A stretch of DNA of 64,000 bases from Niallia sp. FSL W8-0635 (GTDB taxonomy: Bacteria > Bacillota > Bacilli > Bacillales > Cytobacillaceae). Shown piece after piece: positions 8,962 to 18,185 of this stretch. Where the stretch lies: NCBI RefSeq assembly GCF_038007965.1, contig NZ_JBBOYD010000001.1:1156501-1220500 (forward strand), in the 5' to 3' direction. The position numbers were made by a program, and so were the translations under genes. Under the pieces are notes generated by a model. It did not search any database. It saw nothing but the letters and a program-made list of their open reading frames with translations, and was not told where the DNA came from. Position 1 is the stretch's first letter; each line of letters starts with the position of its first letter.

Positions 8962-9057
8962 CAAATATATAAGAAAGGAAGGGGAGATTAGGAAGGAGGT
9001 TTTTTCCTTTTTTTCAAGAATGGTAGAAAAAGAGATACGTAGGAAGGAGCAAATGAA

Positions 9058-9846
9058 ATGATCGATGAAGAAATCGTTACAATAAAGAATTTGCGAAAAA
9101 ACTATGGAGCGAAGGAAGTTCTAAAGGGAGTGGATTTACATGTTTATCGAGGAGAAATTATTGGATATATAGGTCCAAACGGTGCGGGAAAAAGTACTAC
9201 GGTGAAAATTATCCTCGGTATAGAGGGAAATTATTATGGAGAAGTAATGCTTTTTGGGAAAAATATTAAGGAAGATTCAATTGAATATAAGCGGAAAATT
9301 GGTTATGTACCTGAAATAGCAGAGGTATACGATAATCTGACTGCGTATGAGTATGTTACCTTTATCGGTCAGCTATATGGAATGAGTGCTGATTTTGTTG
9401 ATTATAAGGCAAAAAGATTAATGGAATTGTTTGGAATAGGAGAGGTATATCATTCTCGTATCTCTTCTTATTCAAAAGGGATGCGTCAAAAGCTATTAAT
9501 TATTTCAAGTGTTTTGCATAATCCAGATATTCTTTTTCTAGATGAGCCAATCAATGGACTTGATGCGAATAGCGTGATGGTGTTTAAGGAAATTCTTGCT
9601 CAGTTTGCATCAAGTGGAAAAACAATATTTTATTCTTCACACATAATGGACGTAGTAGAAAAAATAAGCAGTCGGATTATTTTATTGAACGATGGAAAGA
9701 TTATGGTAGATGGAAGCTTCAAAGAATTACAAACGCAAAATGAACAGGGAAGCTTGGAAGGAATCTTTAATCAACTAACCGGCTTTAACAATCATAAAGA
9801 AATTGGTGAATCTTTTGTATCTATTGTGCAAGAGGTGCAGTCATGA
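9058..9846 (+). CDS. ABC transporter ATP-binding protein
   Basis: ATPase of 262 residues. Walker A GPNGAGKST is at residues 39-47. The signature is the variant YSKGM (about 140-144) and Walker B is ILFLDEPINGLD. It overlaps the permease gene by 4 bases, so they form one transporter. AAGGAG with a suitable spacer precedes the ATG. The ATPase resembles the exporter class that includes EcsA, BcrA and YthP. The substrate cannot be told from the sequence. Confidence 0.85.
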   Translation: MIDEEIVTIKNLRKNYGAKEVLKGVDLHVYRGEIIGYIGPNGAGKSTTVKIILGIEGNYYGEVMLFGKNIKEDSIEYKRKIGYVPEIAEVYDNLTAYEYVTFIGQLYGMSADFVDYKAKRLMELFGIGEVYHSRISSYSKGMRQKLLIISSVLHNPDILFLDEPINGLDANSVMVFKEILAQFASSGKTIFYSSHIMDVVEKISSRIILLNDGKIMVDGSFKELQTQNEQGSLEGIFNQLTGFNNHKEIGESFVSIVQEVQS

Positions 9847-11477
9847 AGGACTTTACTATTTTAAAATTTATTGATCATTTTAAAGGATTATTTTGGAAGA
9901 TAGGCATCGATTATCCCGTGTTAAGAACGATCTTACAAGTGAAATTGACAATGGACCAACGGAAGCTTCCCACTGTTTTCTCACAGGCTAATCAAAAAAA
10001 AGAAAAGAAAGAAGATAAATACGCCTATATAAAATCGTTATGGCTGTATGCTTTTATGGGGTTAATTCTAATTCCATTAATGGCTTTCGGCGATAATTAT
10101 TTATTTCAAATGAGCGTTTCCTTTGGAATTATATTATTTCTCATCATGACCTCGATGATTTCCGATTTTTCTGGTGTTTTATTAGATATTCGGGATAAAC
10201 ATATTTTACATACGAAACCAATTAATAGGCGCACCATTAATACAGCAAAAGTATTACATATAATGATTTATCTCTCTCAATTGACGATTGCTATTACACT
10301 TATTCCTTTAGTTGTAAGTCTCCTTAAACAAGGAATTATCTTTTTTCTTATGACAGTTGTTTTACTTATTTTAGCAAATTTATTTATTGTTGTTATTACG
10401 GCATTGCTATATTTAGCTATCCTTCGATTTTTTGATGGGGAAAAGCTAAAGGATATGATTAATTACGTACAGATTGGTTTGTCTATTGTCATTATGATCG
10501 GATATCAGGTTGTCATTCGAAGCTTTGAATTAGTTGATTTAAATATTGTGTATCAAGTGCACTGGTGGCATGTTTTCTTTGTTCCAATGTGGTTTGCAGC
10601 ACCATATGAGTGGATATTGAATGGCAATATTGAGACGATGATTATTCTGCTTGCTGCTCTTGCGATTATTTTACCGATTGTTGCAATTATCATTTATGGA
10701 AAGCTAATTCCTAGCTTTGAGAAAAATTTAGAAAAGTTAACTAGCCAAAGTAAAGCGAAAAAGAGCAAAGTCTCAAAACTGGGAGAAATACTAATCACGC
10801 TTTTTATTCGTAGCCGGGAAGAAAAAGCATTCTATCATTTTACTGGGCAAATGATTAGCCAAGAAAGGGATTTTAAATTAAAGGTATATCCGTCATTAGG
10901 TTTTTCAATCGTTATTCCCTTTTTATTTCTTTATAGCGGAACGAATTTGGGTGATATTTCATTTGCAACTAGTTCCTCGTATTTAACGATTTATTTTACG
11001 ATGATCAATATTCCAACCATTATTTTTATGATGAGGTATTCAGGGAAATTTAAAGGTGCATGGATTTTTACGATTCTTCCAATAGCTGATTTTTCTATGT
11101 ATTATAAAGGTGCATTAAAAGCGGTAATGATTAAACTATACTTACCAATCTATTTTTTATTAAGCATTGTATTTTTGTTTTTGTTTGGCATTCGGATTAT
11201 TCCTGATTTGTTAGTGGTCTTTATCTCTGCTTTTCTCTATGCGGTTATTTGCTATCAATTACTAGATAAAGAAGTGCCTTTTTCCATGTCTTTCGATTCA
11301 GGAGCGAATCAGCAAAGCTGGAGGTTATTTCTACTGCTGCTTCCACTGCCGATTTTAGCAGGAATTCATTATATCAGTATATCGCTTCCTTTTGGAGTTT
11401 ATATTTATGGCATATTGCTTTTCTTTATTAATCTTATAGTCTGGAAAAATATGCAAAGAAAAAAAGTATCTATTTAA
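9843..11477 (+). CDS. Large ABC transporter permease, partner of the preceding ATPase
   Basis: Integral membrane protein of 544 residues. A 60-residue soluble N-terminus precedes about twelve hydrophobic helices, in two blocks separated by a basic cytoplasmic stretch near residues 290-345. It is larger than a standard ABC-2 subunit and looks like a fused or extended permease, so a single subunit could form the pore as a homodimer. It is translationally coupled to the ATPase. I am confident of the permease role but not of the family name. Confidence 0.78.
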   Translation: MKDFTILKFIDHFKGLFWKIGIDYPVLRTILQVKLTMDQRKLPTVFSQANQKKEKKEDKYAYIKSLWLYAFMGLILIPLMAFGDNYLFQMSVSFGIILFLIMTSMISDFSGVLLDIRDKHILHTKPINRRTINTAKVLHIMIYLSQLTIAITLIPLVVSLLKQGIIFFLMTVVLLILANLFIVVITALLYLAILRFFDGEKLKDMINYVQIGLSIVIMIGYQVVIRSFELVDLNIVYQVHWWHVFFVPMWFAAPYEWILNGNIETMIILLAALAIILPIVAIIIYGKLIPSFEKNLEKLTSQSKAKKSKVSKLGEILITLFIRSREEKAFYHFTGQMISQERDFKLKVYPSLGFSIVIPFLFLYSGTNLGDISFATSSSYLTIYFTMINIPTIIFMMRYSGKFKGAWIFTILPIADFSMYYKGALKAVMIKLYLPIYFLLSIVFLFLFGIRIIPDLLVVFISAFLYAVICYQLLDKEVPFSMSFDSGANQQSWRLFLLLLPLPILAGIHYISISLPFGVYIYGILLFFINLIVWKNMQRKKVSI

Positions 11478-11570
11478 ACCACATTTCCTAAAAGCCTTTT
11501 TCTGCAGAGGAATAGGAAGACAATACAAGCGTTACTTGCTTAGAAATAATATAAGAGGAGCGATAACAAA

Positions 11571-12191
11571 ATGGAAGAGGAACAATTAAAAGTATTTGAT
11601 GAAAACAGAACACCAATAGGAATTGCAGCTCGTAGCGAAATACATAAAAAGGGATTATGGCATGAGACATTTCATTGCTGGATTGTATCGGAGCAGGATG
11701 AACAATTGTACCTCTATTTGCAAATTAGAAGTCCTTTAAAAAAGGATTATCCGAATCTTTTAGATATAACGGCTGCTGGACATTTGTTAGCACATGAAGA
11801 GGCTAAAGATGGTGTAAGAGAGATGGAAGAAGAAATTGGTATAAGTGTAGAAAGGGATGAGCTAATCTTCTTAGGTGTTTTCCATTATGAAATGAATAAT
11901 GGAGATATTTTGGACAAGGAATTTGCTCATACTTTTTTATATAAAAGAAATATAGATTTTAAAGATTTTAAATTGCAGGAAGAGGAAGTAGCTGGCATCG
12001 TTAAAACCAGATTAGCAGATTTCTATGCATTATGGAAAGGAACAAGTCAAGTAATCGAAGTGAACGGATTTGAAGTGAGTGAAAATGGAGAAAGATTGAA
12101 GATTCATCGTATGGTTGGTAGAGATAGCTTTGCACCTCATCCAATTTCTTATTATAATCAGTTGACTCAAGCCTTGAAGGAGAATTTATAA
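11571..12191 (+). CDS. NUDIX hydrolase
   Basis: 206 residues. The NUDIX motif is seen in GHLLAHEEAKDGVREMEEEI followed by GI, at about residues 79-100; it has one residue fewer than the classic spacing, as in isopentenyl-diphosphate isomerase-like NUDIX proteins. The opening EEEQLKVFDENRTPIG is also typical of that group. It probably hydrolyses a nucleoside diphosphate derivative, but the substrate is unknown. A GAGGAG site precedes the ATG. It begins a run of small metabolic-repair genes. Confidence 0.8.
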   Translation: MEEEQLKVFDENRTPIGIAARSEIHKKGLWHETFHCWIVSEQDEQLYLYLQIRSPLKKDYPNLLDITAAGHLLAHEEAKDGVREMEEEIGISVERDELIFLGVFHYEMNNGDILDKEFAHTFLYKRNIDFKDFKLQEEEVAGIVKTRLADFYALWKGTSQVIEVNGFEVSENGERLKIHRMVGRDSFAPHPISYYNQLTQALKENL

Positions 12192-12363
12192 AGAGGAGCA
12201 GTTATTTTGGAAACAAAGTAACTGGCGTTAATGTAGCGAGAAAGAGAATTTACATATTAATGGTTATCATCTGTATTAAATATGGGCGATGAAGGAAGTA
12301 GGAGAGAAAGTAAATGGTCCATCTCTTAGTTAATTCTTCTCTAAGAAAAGGAGGAAGAGCGGT

Positions 12364-12915
12364 ATGAATAATCGTAAAACCATTTACTTGATTCGCCATT
12401 GTGAGGCAAATGGACAAAAAGCTGATGCTGAATTAACCTCAAATGGGAGGAAACAAGCAATTGCGTTAGCTGGTTTGTTGGAAGACAAGGAAATTCAATT
12501 TATTTTATCTAGTACGTATTTGCGTGCCTATGAATCTATTAGACCGTTAGCAGAAAGGCTTCGATTAACCATTCATAAAGAAGAAAGGTTAATTGAGAGA
12601 AAGCTAAGTGACAAAAATTTGGATGATTGGCTTTTGCTATTAGAAGAATCCTTTACAAATCTAGATATCAGATACGAAGGTGGTGAATCGAGTAGACAAG
12701 CGATGGATAGAGGTATCGCTGTTGTAAAAGAATGTCTGCAAAGAAAGGAAACAACATTTGCTATTGTTACACATGGTAATTTGCTTTCTTTAATATGGAA
12801 ATATTTTGATCAAACAGTAGGTTTTAAGGAATGGAGGGAGCTTGCGAATCCCGATGTTTTTCAAATAGCTTACCAACAAGAGAGTATAAGAATAAATCGA
12901 ATATGGGGGGAATAA
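12364..12915 (+). CDS. Histidine phosphatase family protein
   Basis: 183-residue phosphatase of the phosphoglycerate-mutase superfamily. The catalytic motif is LIRHCEANG near residues 8-16 (RHC where RHG is usual), with the second histidine in VTHGNLLSL near residue 138. R53 in SSTYLRAYES fits the phosphate pocket. It overlaps functionally with the flanking NUDIX enzymes and lies 3 bases before the next gene, so they are co-transcribed. It probably dephosphorylates a small metabolite; the substrate is unknown. Confidence 0.82.
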   Translation: MNNRKTIYLIRHCEANGQKADAELTSNGRKQAIALAGLLEDKEIQFILSSTYLRAYESIRPLAERLRLTIHKEERLIERKLSDKNLDDWLLLLEESFTNLDIRYEGGESSRQAMDRGIAVVKECLQRKETTFAIVTHGNLLSLIWKYFDQTVGFKEWRELANPDVFQIAYQQESIRINRIWGE

Positions 12916-12918
12916 ATT

Positions 12919-13419
12919 TTGGTTGAACAGAAATACTTTCATCGACCATTTGGAGTATATGGAATTCTTGTAGAAAAGGATAGATTGTTAGTTATTCATA
13001 AGAAAAGGGGACCTTATGCCAATCGTTTTGATTTGCCGGGAGGGAGTTTAGAACCAGCTGAAAGTCTAGCTATTGCCATGCGGAGAGAGTTTTTAGAAGA
13101 AACTGGCGTAAAAATCGAAATCGAGAATCAACTCGGAATGGCTGACTTTATGTTTCCGTGTAAATGGAGAGAATTTACCCATATTCACCATATCGCAGCC
13201 TTTTACATGGTTAGAAAAGTTGGGGGAGAAATTTCAGTACCAGAACAATTTGAGGGTCAAGATTCTTTAGGAGCAGAATGGGTTGCTTTAGAGGATATTT
13301 CTATTAACAATGCTTCTCCCCTTGTGTTAAAGGCAGTGGAATGGATAAAAACAGGATCAATCGGATTAGAAGTAACATGGTTTGAAGAATGGGAAGTGAA
13401 AAAAACCTTCCATATATAA
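12919..13419 (+). CDS. NUDIX hydrolase
   Basis: 166 residues, with a canonical NUDIX box GGSLEPAESLAIAMRREFLE followed by ETGV at about residues 40-63. The start is TTG at 12919, placed by GGGGGG at 12905-12910, directly behind the phosphatase gene. The substrate is unknown. The tight spacing suggests that it acts in the same repair or salvage process as the phosphatase. Confidence 0.82.
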   Translation: MVEQKYFHRPFGVYGILVEKDRLLVIHKKRGPYANRFDLPGGSLEPAESLAIAMRREFLEETGVKIEIENQLGMADFMFPCKWREFTHIHHIAAFYMVRKVGGEISVPEQFEGQDSLGAEWVALEDISINNASPLVLKAVEWIKTGSIGLEVTWFEEWEVKKTFHI

Positions 13420-13439
13420 GGGAAAAAAGGAGTGTACAT

Positions 13440-13937
13440 ATGATTATTAGAAAAGCCAAGATGGAAGACGCCGAAGAAATTGCGAAAGTGCATGTAGATA
13501 GTTGGAGAACTACTTATAAGGGAATTGTTCCCGATTCCTATTTAGAGACACTTCATTATGAGAAACGAGAAGAAATCTGGAGAACCGCTATCCCGACAGG
13601 AAATGTCTTTGTTGCAGAAAATGAAGAAGGTAGGATTGTGGGGTTCGCAAATGGTGGAAAGGAAAGAAGTGGTCAATATCCAGGTTACGATGGAGAGCTT
13701 TACGCCATCTATCTATTGGAAGCCTATCAAGGAAAAGGAATTGGCAGTACGCTCGTGAAAAAGGTTATTGAGTATTTAAAAGAAAAGGGCATTAATAGCA
13801 TGATTATTCTTGCATTAGAGGATAATCCAGCCTGTACGTTTTACGAAACGCTTGGTGGAAAAAGAATGGGAACAGAAGAGCTAGAAATAGGTGGCAAGGA
13901 GTTTACTGAAGTTGTTTACGGATGGAGATTGGAATAA
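13440..13937 (+). CDS. GNAT family N-acetyltransferase
   Basis: 165 residues with a complete GNAT fold. IRKAKMEDAEEIAKVHVDSW opens it, and the acetyl-CoA loop EAYQGKGIGSTLVKKVIEYL lies at about 95-115. The later NPACTFYETLGGKRMG is the usual motif B region. The ATG at 13440 follows AAAAGGAG at proper spacing; an in-frame ATG at 13389 lies inside the preceding gene and is rejected. The acceptor is unknown. Confidence 0.83.
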   Translation: MIIRKAKMEDAEEIAKVHVDSWRTTYKGIVPDSYLETLHYEKREEIWRTAIPTGNVFVAENEEGRIVGFANGGKERSGQYPGYDGELYAIYLLEAYQGKGIGSTLVKKVIEYLKEKGINSMIILALEDNPACTFYETLGGKRMGTEELEIGGKEFTEVVYGWRLE

Positions 13938-13995
13938 TAGTGTGAAAAGACCTTTTCATGAATTGGAGTGTACTTGAAAATGTTTCTTTTAGCCC

Positions 13996-14047
13996 ACAGT
14001 ACGACTCCTATGGGAGAGAATTGGCGCGCCCTAGTAAGTCGTGCTGT
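13996..14047. repeat. Short GC-rich structured element
   Basis: An 11-base inverted repeat (13996-14006 with 14037-14047, one G-U pair) encloses a smaller CTCC-TATG-GGAG hairpin and GGCGCGCC. It is markedly GC-richer than its surroundings and lies in the noncoding gap before yisN. It resembles the GC-rich palindromic repeats scattered in Bacillaceae genomes, but only one copy is in this window. Confidence 0.4.
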
Positions 14048-14121
14048 CGCTTTGGAAAACAGATGCAAATTCCCAAATTAAACAACTTGCCACTATTTAT
14101 TTTTTCTAAAGGAAGGTTTTA

Positions 14122-14685
14122 TCAAGAAGACAGCTTCTCGACAATCATTCTTTTTCCGGTATTTAAGGTGAATTCAAAGCGGTCCGTTATTTTTTCATTA
14201 TAGAAAAAATGGTGATTTACACTGCAGAGCCCTTCCTCATTATCAAAAATCATCATATTTACACCATTCTTGCGCTTTTCGTCTTTTAAAAAAGTAAGAT
14301 GATTATAGCAGTAAATACAATCATAAATAGAGAACTTCATCGAATTTAAAGTAGTTATAAATTGATGAAAGCTATCATCATTTAAATCATCTAATAATTC
14401 TTCTAAGGCAAACACAAGATGCTTTCTTATTCGTATAGGATCTTCGTGCTTCAGAAAATGAATAGAGCCAGAGACATTCACTTTGCCATCCTCTAGAAGA
14501 ATTCCCTTTCTCCAACGATTTAAGGACTGAATCTCAATTTCTTGATGCAAATATTCATCAAGCATGGATGCGTCCTCTGTTTCTTCATCAAAAAAAATCC
14601 ACTGATTATTTATATATTCTACTGTACCTTTCGTAAAGGCACGTGTTTGAAATTCAATAAGTTTTAATCTATGCTGATTGTTCAT
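14122..14685 (-). CDS. yisN: YisN-like protein (DUF2777)
   Basis: 187-residue soluble protein. It opens with NNQHRLKLIEFQTRAF and has no signal peptide or membrane helix. Its size, reverse orientation and position beside asnO match B. subtilis YisN, a DUF2777 protein of unknown function. The ATG at 14685 is chosen because GGGAGG lies 6 bases before it; an upstream in-frame ATG at 14739 has no such site. A CYNH segment near residue 128 could bind metal, but this is speculative. Confidence 0.65.
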   Translation of the reverse strand: MNNQHRLKLIEFQTRAFTKGTVEYINNQWIFFDEETEDASMLDEYLHQEIEIQSLNRWRKGILLEDGKVNVSGSIHFLKHEDPIRIRKHLVFALEELLDDLNDDSFHQFITTLNSMKFSIYDCIYCYNHLTFLKDEKRKNGVNMMIFDNEEGLCSVNHHFFYNEKITDRFEFTLNTGKRMIVEKLSS

Positions 14686-14936
14686 TGTAAACCTCCCAAA
14701 GATTACACGCTCATAAATTCTTTTTAGACAGATAAACAAAATTTTATAACTAATCTTTCTTTTTCCTTCATTTAAATATTGAAAACGATTAATTTATCCT
14801 TTTTGAGTGGATCCTGAGATAAACCTAATATAAACCTGATATGGACAAATAACCATTTTTATTCTGATGCATAGAATACCTCATACTGATTGATTGGTAT
14901 CTAATCATAAGTTCCACGAAAGAAAGGATGATAATC

Positions 14937-16784
14937 ATGTGTGGAATAACAGGTTGGGTTGATTACAAAAAAGATTTAAGAAACGAGTCGGTAATTTTAT
15001 CCGCTATGGCAGAAACATTGGCAAAAAGAGGACCTGATGATACAAATATTTGGACTGCGTTACATGCTGGGTTCGGGCATAAACGATTAGTGGTAGTTGA
15101 TCCGTTAAATGGTATTCAACCAATGACAAAAGAAAAACAAGGATTTCATTACACTATTTGCTACAATGGTGAATTGTATAATACAGAAGACATAAGAAAA
15201 GAATTACTAATAAAAGGATATTCATTCCAAGGTCATTCTGATACAGAAGTTTTACTAACTTCCTATATAGAGTGGGGAGAAGAATGTCTGCAGTACTTAA
15301 ATGGGATATTTGCCTTTGCTGTTTGGGATGAAAAGCGAAATTCTTTATTTATTGGAAGAGATCGTTTAGGAGTAAAACCACTATTTTACGCTGAAGTGGG
15401 ATCTAGCTTTATCTTTGGCTCTGAATTGAAAGCATTGCTTGCTCATCCAAATGTGAAGTCAGAGTTGGATAGAGAAGGGTTAGCAGAAGTATTTGCGCTT
15501 GGACCTTCTCATACACCAGGGAGCGGTATCTTTAAAGGGATTAAAGAGCTTCGACCAGGGCATGCATTAAAGTTTACACAGGATGGCTTGAAAGTATGGC
15601 GTTATTGGAATGTGAAAAGTGAAGAACATACAGATACATTTGATGAAACGGTTGAAAAAGTTCGATTCCTTTTTAAAGATGCGGTTACTAGACAATTAGT
15701 ATCAGATGTACCATTAAGTACTTTTCTGTCAGGTGGAGTGGATTCTAGTGCCATTACAGCCATTGCATCTATGGACTATGCGAAAAATGGGAAAGGGCCG
15801 CTTCACACCTATTCCATTGATTATGAAGGCAATGATAAATTCTTTAAAGCAAATGAGTTCCAACCGAATTCTGATGGTGTTTATATAAAAAAAATGACAG
15901 ATACGTTTGGAACTATTCACCATAATTGTGTTATCACCCAAGAGACGTTAGCAGACTTTTTGCATGAGGCAGTAACGGTAAGGGATGTTCCTGGTATGGC
16001 TGATGTTGATTCCTCCCTTTTATGGTTCTGTCGAGAAATAAAGAAGGATTTTGTCGTTAGTTTATCTGGGGAATGTGCAGATGAAATCTTTGGTGGCTAT
16101 CCATGGTTTAGAAGAGAGGCTGATTTGCAAAGAGGAGGCTTCCCATGGATGAGATCCATTCAAGAACGACAAAACTTATTGAAGGATTCATGGAGCAATA
16201 AATTACAATTAGAAGATTATATGATGGATAAATATAATCAGACCATTGCTGAGACACCTAAATTAGCCGGAGAAAGTAAAGAGGATGCAAAACGCCGAGA
16301 GTTATTTTATCTCAATCAACTATGGTTTATGACCACTTTATTAGAGCGTAAAGACAGAATGAGTATGGGAGCAAGCCTAGAGGTACGTGTTCCATTTGCT
16401 GACCATCGCTTAGTCGAATATGTGTGGAATGTACCTTGGGAAATGAAGAATTATATGGGAAGAGAAAAAGGATTGCTACGAAAAGCATTAGAAGGAATTC
16501 TTCCAGATGAAGTACTTTATCGCAAGAAAAGTCCATATCCTAAGACGCATAATCCGATTTATACAAAAACAGTAACCGATATGCTAAAGACGGCACTAAC
16601 GGATAAAAGCTCTGCTTTATATGAATTCTTTGATAAAGAGCGACTTTCAGAAATTATCGAAACAGAGGGCTCGGCATTTAAAGAACCATGGTTTGGCCAA
16701 CTCATGACAGGACCACAATTGCTTGCACACTTAGTACAAATCCACTATTGGTTCAAAGATTATAATATTAATATTGTTGAGTAA
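14937..16784 (+). CDS. asnO: Asparagine synthase (glutamine-hydrolysing), AsnO/AsnB type
   Basis: Makes asparagine from aspartate, ATP and glutamine. 615 residues, close to B. subtilis AsnO. Residues 2-205 are the class II glutaminase domain with C2 as nucleophile after Met removal. Residues about 235-600 are the ATP-pyrophosphatase domain with SGGVDSS at 265-271. The ATG at 14937 is required so that Cys is residue 2, and GAAAGGATG lies just before it. AsnO is the sporulation-linked paralogue in B. subtilis; the name is given by neighbourhood. Confidence 0.92.
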   Translation: MCGITGWVDYKKDLRNESVILSAMAETLAKRGPDDTNIWTALHAGFGHKRLVVVDPLNGIQPMTKEKQGFHYTICYNGELYNTEDIRKELLIKGYSFQGHSDTEVLLTSYIEWGEECLQYLNGIFAFAVWDEKRNSLFIGRDRLGVKPLFYAEVGSSFIFGSELKALLAHPNVKSELDREGLAEVFALGPSHTPGSGIFKGIKELRPGHALKFTQDGLKVWRYWNVKSEEHTDTFDETVEKVRFLFKDAVTRQLVSDVPLSTFLSGGVDSSAITAIASMDYAKNGKGPLHTYSIDYEGNDKFFKANEFQPNSDGVYIKKMTDTFGTIHHNCVITQETLADFLHEAVTVRDVPGMADVDSSLLWFCREIKKDFVVSLSGECADEIFGGYPWFRREADLQRGGFPWMRSIQERQNLLKDSWSNKLQLEDYMMDKYNQTIAETPKLAGESKEDAKRRELFYLNQLWFMTTLLERKDRMSMGASLEVRVPFADHRLVEYVWNVPWEMKNYMGREKGLLRKALEGILPDEVLYRKKSPYPKTHNPIYTKTVTDMLKTALTDKSSALYEFFDKERLSEIIETEGSAFKEPWFGQLMTGPQLLAHLVQIHYWFKDYNINIVE

Positions 16785-16791
16785 GAAAACT

Positions 16792-16839
16792 AAAAAATCC
16801 CTAGAATGACGATTCGATCGTACTATCTAGGGATTTTTT
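16792..16839. terminator. Bidirectional terminator between asnO and the GerAB gene
   Basis: AAAAAATCCCTAGA at 16792-16805 pairs perfectly with TCTAGGGATTTTTT at 16826-16839. T runs occur on both strands. The right arm overlaps the last codons of the reverse-strand gene. Confidence 0.9.
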
Positions 16840-17956
16840 TCGTTTTATCATGGAGTGGGGCATTGCCTTTATTTATAAACTTTTTAATTAGTAGGACAAA
16901 TAAGAGGAAGCACGGGAAAGCAAATTGTAACGGTAAATATAATAGATATGGAACAGCTACAGCGCCTTCTTTAACATGGTCGTTAATTTCCATACTAATG
17001 AAAATAGAAAACATGGAAATAATACAGACGATAGGTATTACAAAATAACGATATTGGTATTTAAAAATATATTCTAACCCCTTTAATCCCCCATAGATGA
17101 AGACCGAACTTTTGATTACAATTCCTAACATAATAATAAAAACAGCAAGCGCATCAATTCTCTCAAGGAAGTTCCCAATAGAAATGAGTCTTGTCGTACT
17201 TAAAAGTGGAAATGTTGCTCTTGAAGCAGTAGTTATCCCTAAGGATAACGTAATAATTAATGTAGCAATAGTAAGCAATATCCCGGATACGGCTACTGAA
17301 TATATAACAGATTTCTTACGCATTTTTAAGTTGGAAATATGAGGGAATACGCATGTCATCACAATTAATTCTCCATATGGTCTACTTACTTCAATTGGAA
17401 ACATAGACTCGATTACTGGTAGTATTCCTCTTGCTAATACTGGTTGAATTTTTGTGAAAGAAATATTTTCACTTGCAAATAAGAAAATAATCAGCAGGAG
17501 AAGAAACAAGGCAGAATAAGGTGTGAATATTTCCGTTGTTCGTCCTAAGATTTCAATCCCTAAATACAAAATATAGCCAATTATAAACATTAAAGTTATA
17601 ACTATGATTTCAATAGGAGTCAATGGAAGAATAAAGGTAGATGTTAATTCTCCAAAATCCCTAATGGTTCTAGCGGCAAGATAAAAAAAATAAAGAGTAT
17701 AGACAAGTGTAATAGGAATAGCAAGGAATCGATTGAACCCGTACTCAATAATTTCAAATAAATTCTTTGAAGGGACTAACTCATTTATATTAAGGAAAAA
17801 AGAGGTAATGATTAAGCCCGTAAAAGTCGACAGAAGTACAGTAATCCAGGCATCCTCTTTTGCGGTAATACCAAGTACTACAACAAGCGTAGTACCTAGG
17901 TTAAAACCAATAATAATGGCAAATAACTGACTTAACGATAGATTTTCTTTTAGCAT
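16823..17956 (-). CDS. GerAB-family spore germination permease (orphan)
   Basis: Inner-membrane nutrient-receptor subunit of the APC superfamily, 377 residues with about ten helices, the family's usual size. It opens with ENLSLSQLFAIIIGFNLGTT, matching the GerAB pattern. The start at 17956 follows TAGGAG with 10-base spacing; the longer frame to 18019 lacks such a site. GerA-type receptors need A and C subunits, usually in one operon, but neither flanks this gene. It may pair with subunits elsewhere or act alone. Confidence 0.78.
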   Translation of the reverse strand: MLKENLSLSQLFAIIIGFNLGTTLVVVLGITAKEDAWITVLLSTFTGLIITSFFLNINELVPSKNLFEIIEYGFNRFLAIPITLVYTLYFFYLAARTIRDFGELTSTFILPLTPIEIIVITLMFIIGYILYLGIEILGRTTEIFTPYSALFLLLLIIFLFASENISFTKIQPVLARGILPVIESMFPIEVSRPYGELIVMTCVFPHISNLKMRKKSVIYSVAVSGILLTIATLIITLSLGITTASRATFPLLSTTRLISIGNFLERIDALAVFIIMLGIVIKSSVFIYGGLKGLEYIFKYQYRYFVIPIVCIISMFSIFISMEINDHVKEGAVAVPYLLYLPLQFAFPCFLLFVLLIKKFINKGNAPLHDKTKKIPR

Positions 17957-18123
17957 GAAAAGGAATCTCCTAATTGGAAATATGTATATGCTTAAAGTAG
18001 TATTTGTTTCATTTACCAATAATATGCAAAAGAAGATGATTTTCGTAGCAATGGATTTAATGGAAGATATATGTTTATCTCGTACTTACGAGACACTACT
18101 GCAGAGTGAAGTAATTGGTTCAA

Positions 18124-18158
18124 AGAAAAAATCAGTGGGGGCTTTGCCTCACTGATTA
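18124..18158 (-). terminator. Terminator of the EamA transporter gene
   Basis: On the reverse strand AATCAGTG and CACTGATT pair, with an inner GGC-AAA-GCC. A run of T follows. It is about 30 bases past the stop of the gene at 18186. Confidence 0.8.
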
Positions 18159-18185
18159 AAGTTACACTAAGAAAATGAACATAAT

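Noticed and set aside
13958-14203. Forward frame of 81 codons after the GNAT gene
   Set aside because: It runs through the GC-rich structured element and into the antisense of yisN. No ribosome site and no protein-like pattern.
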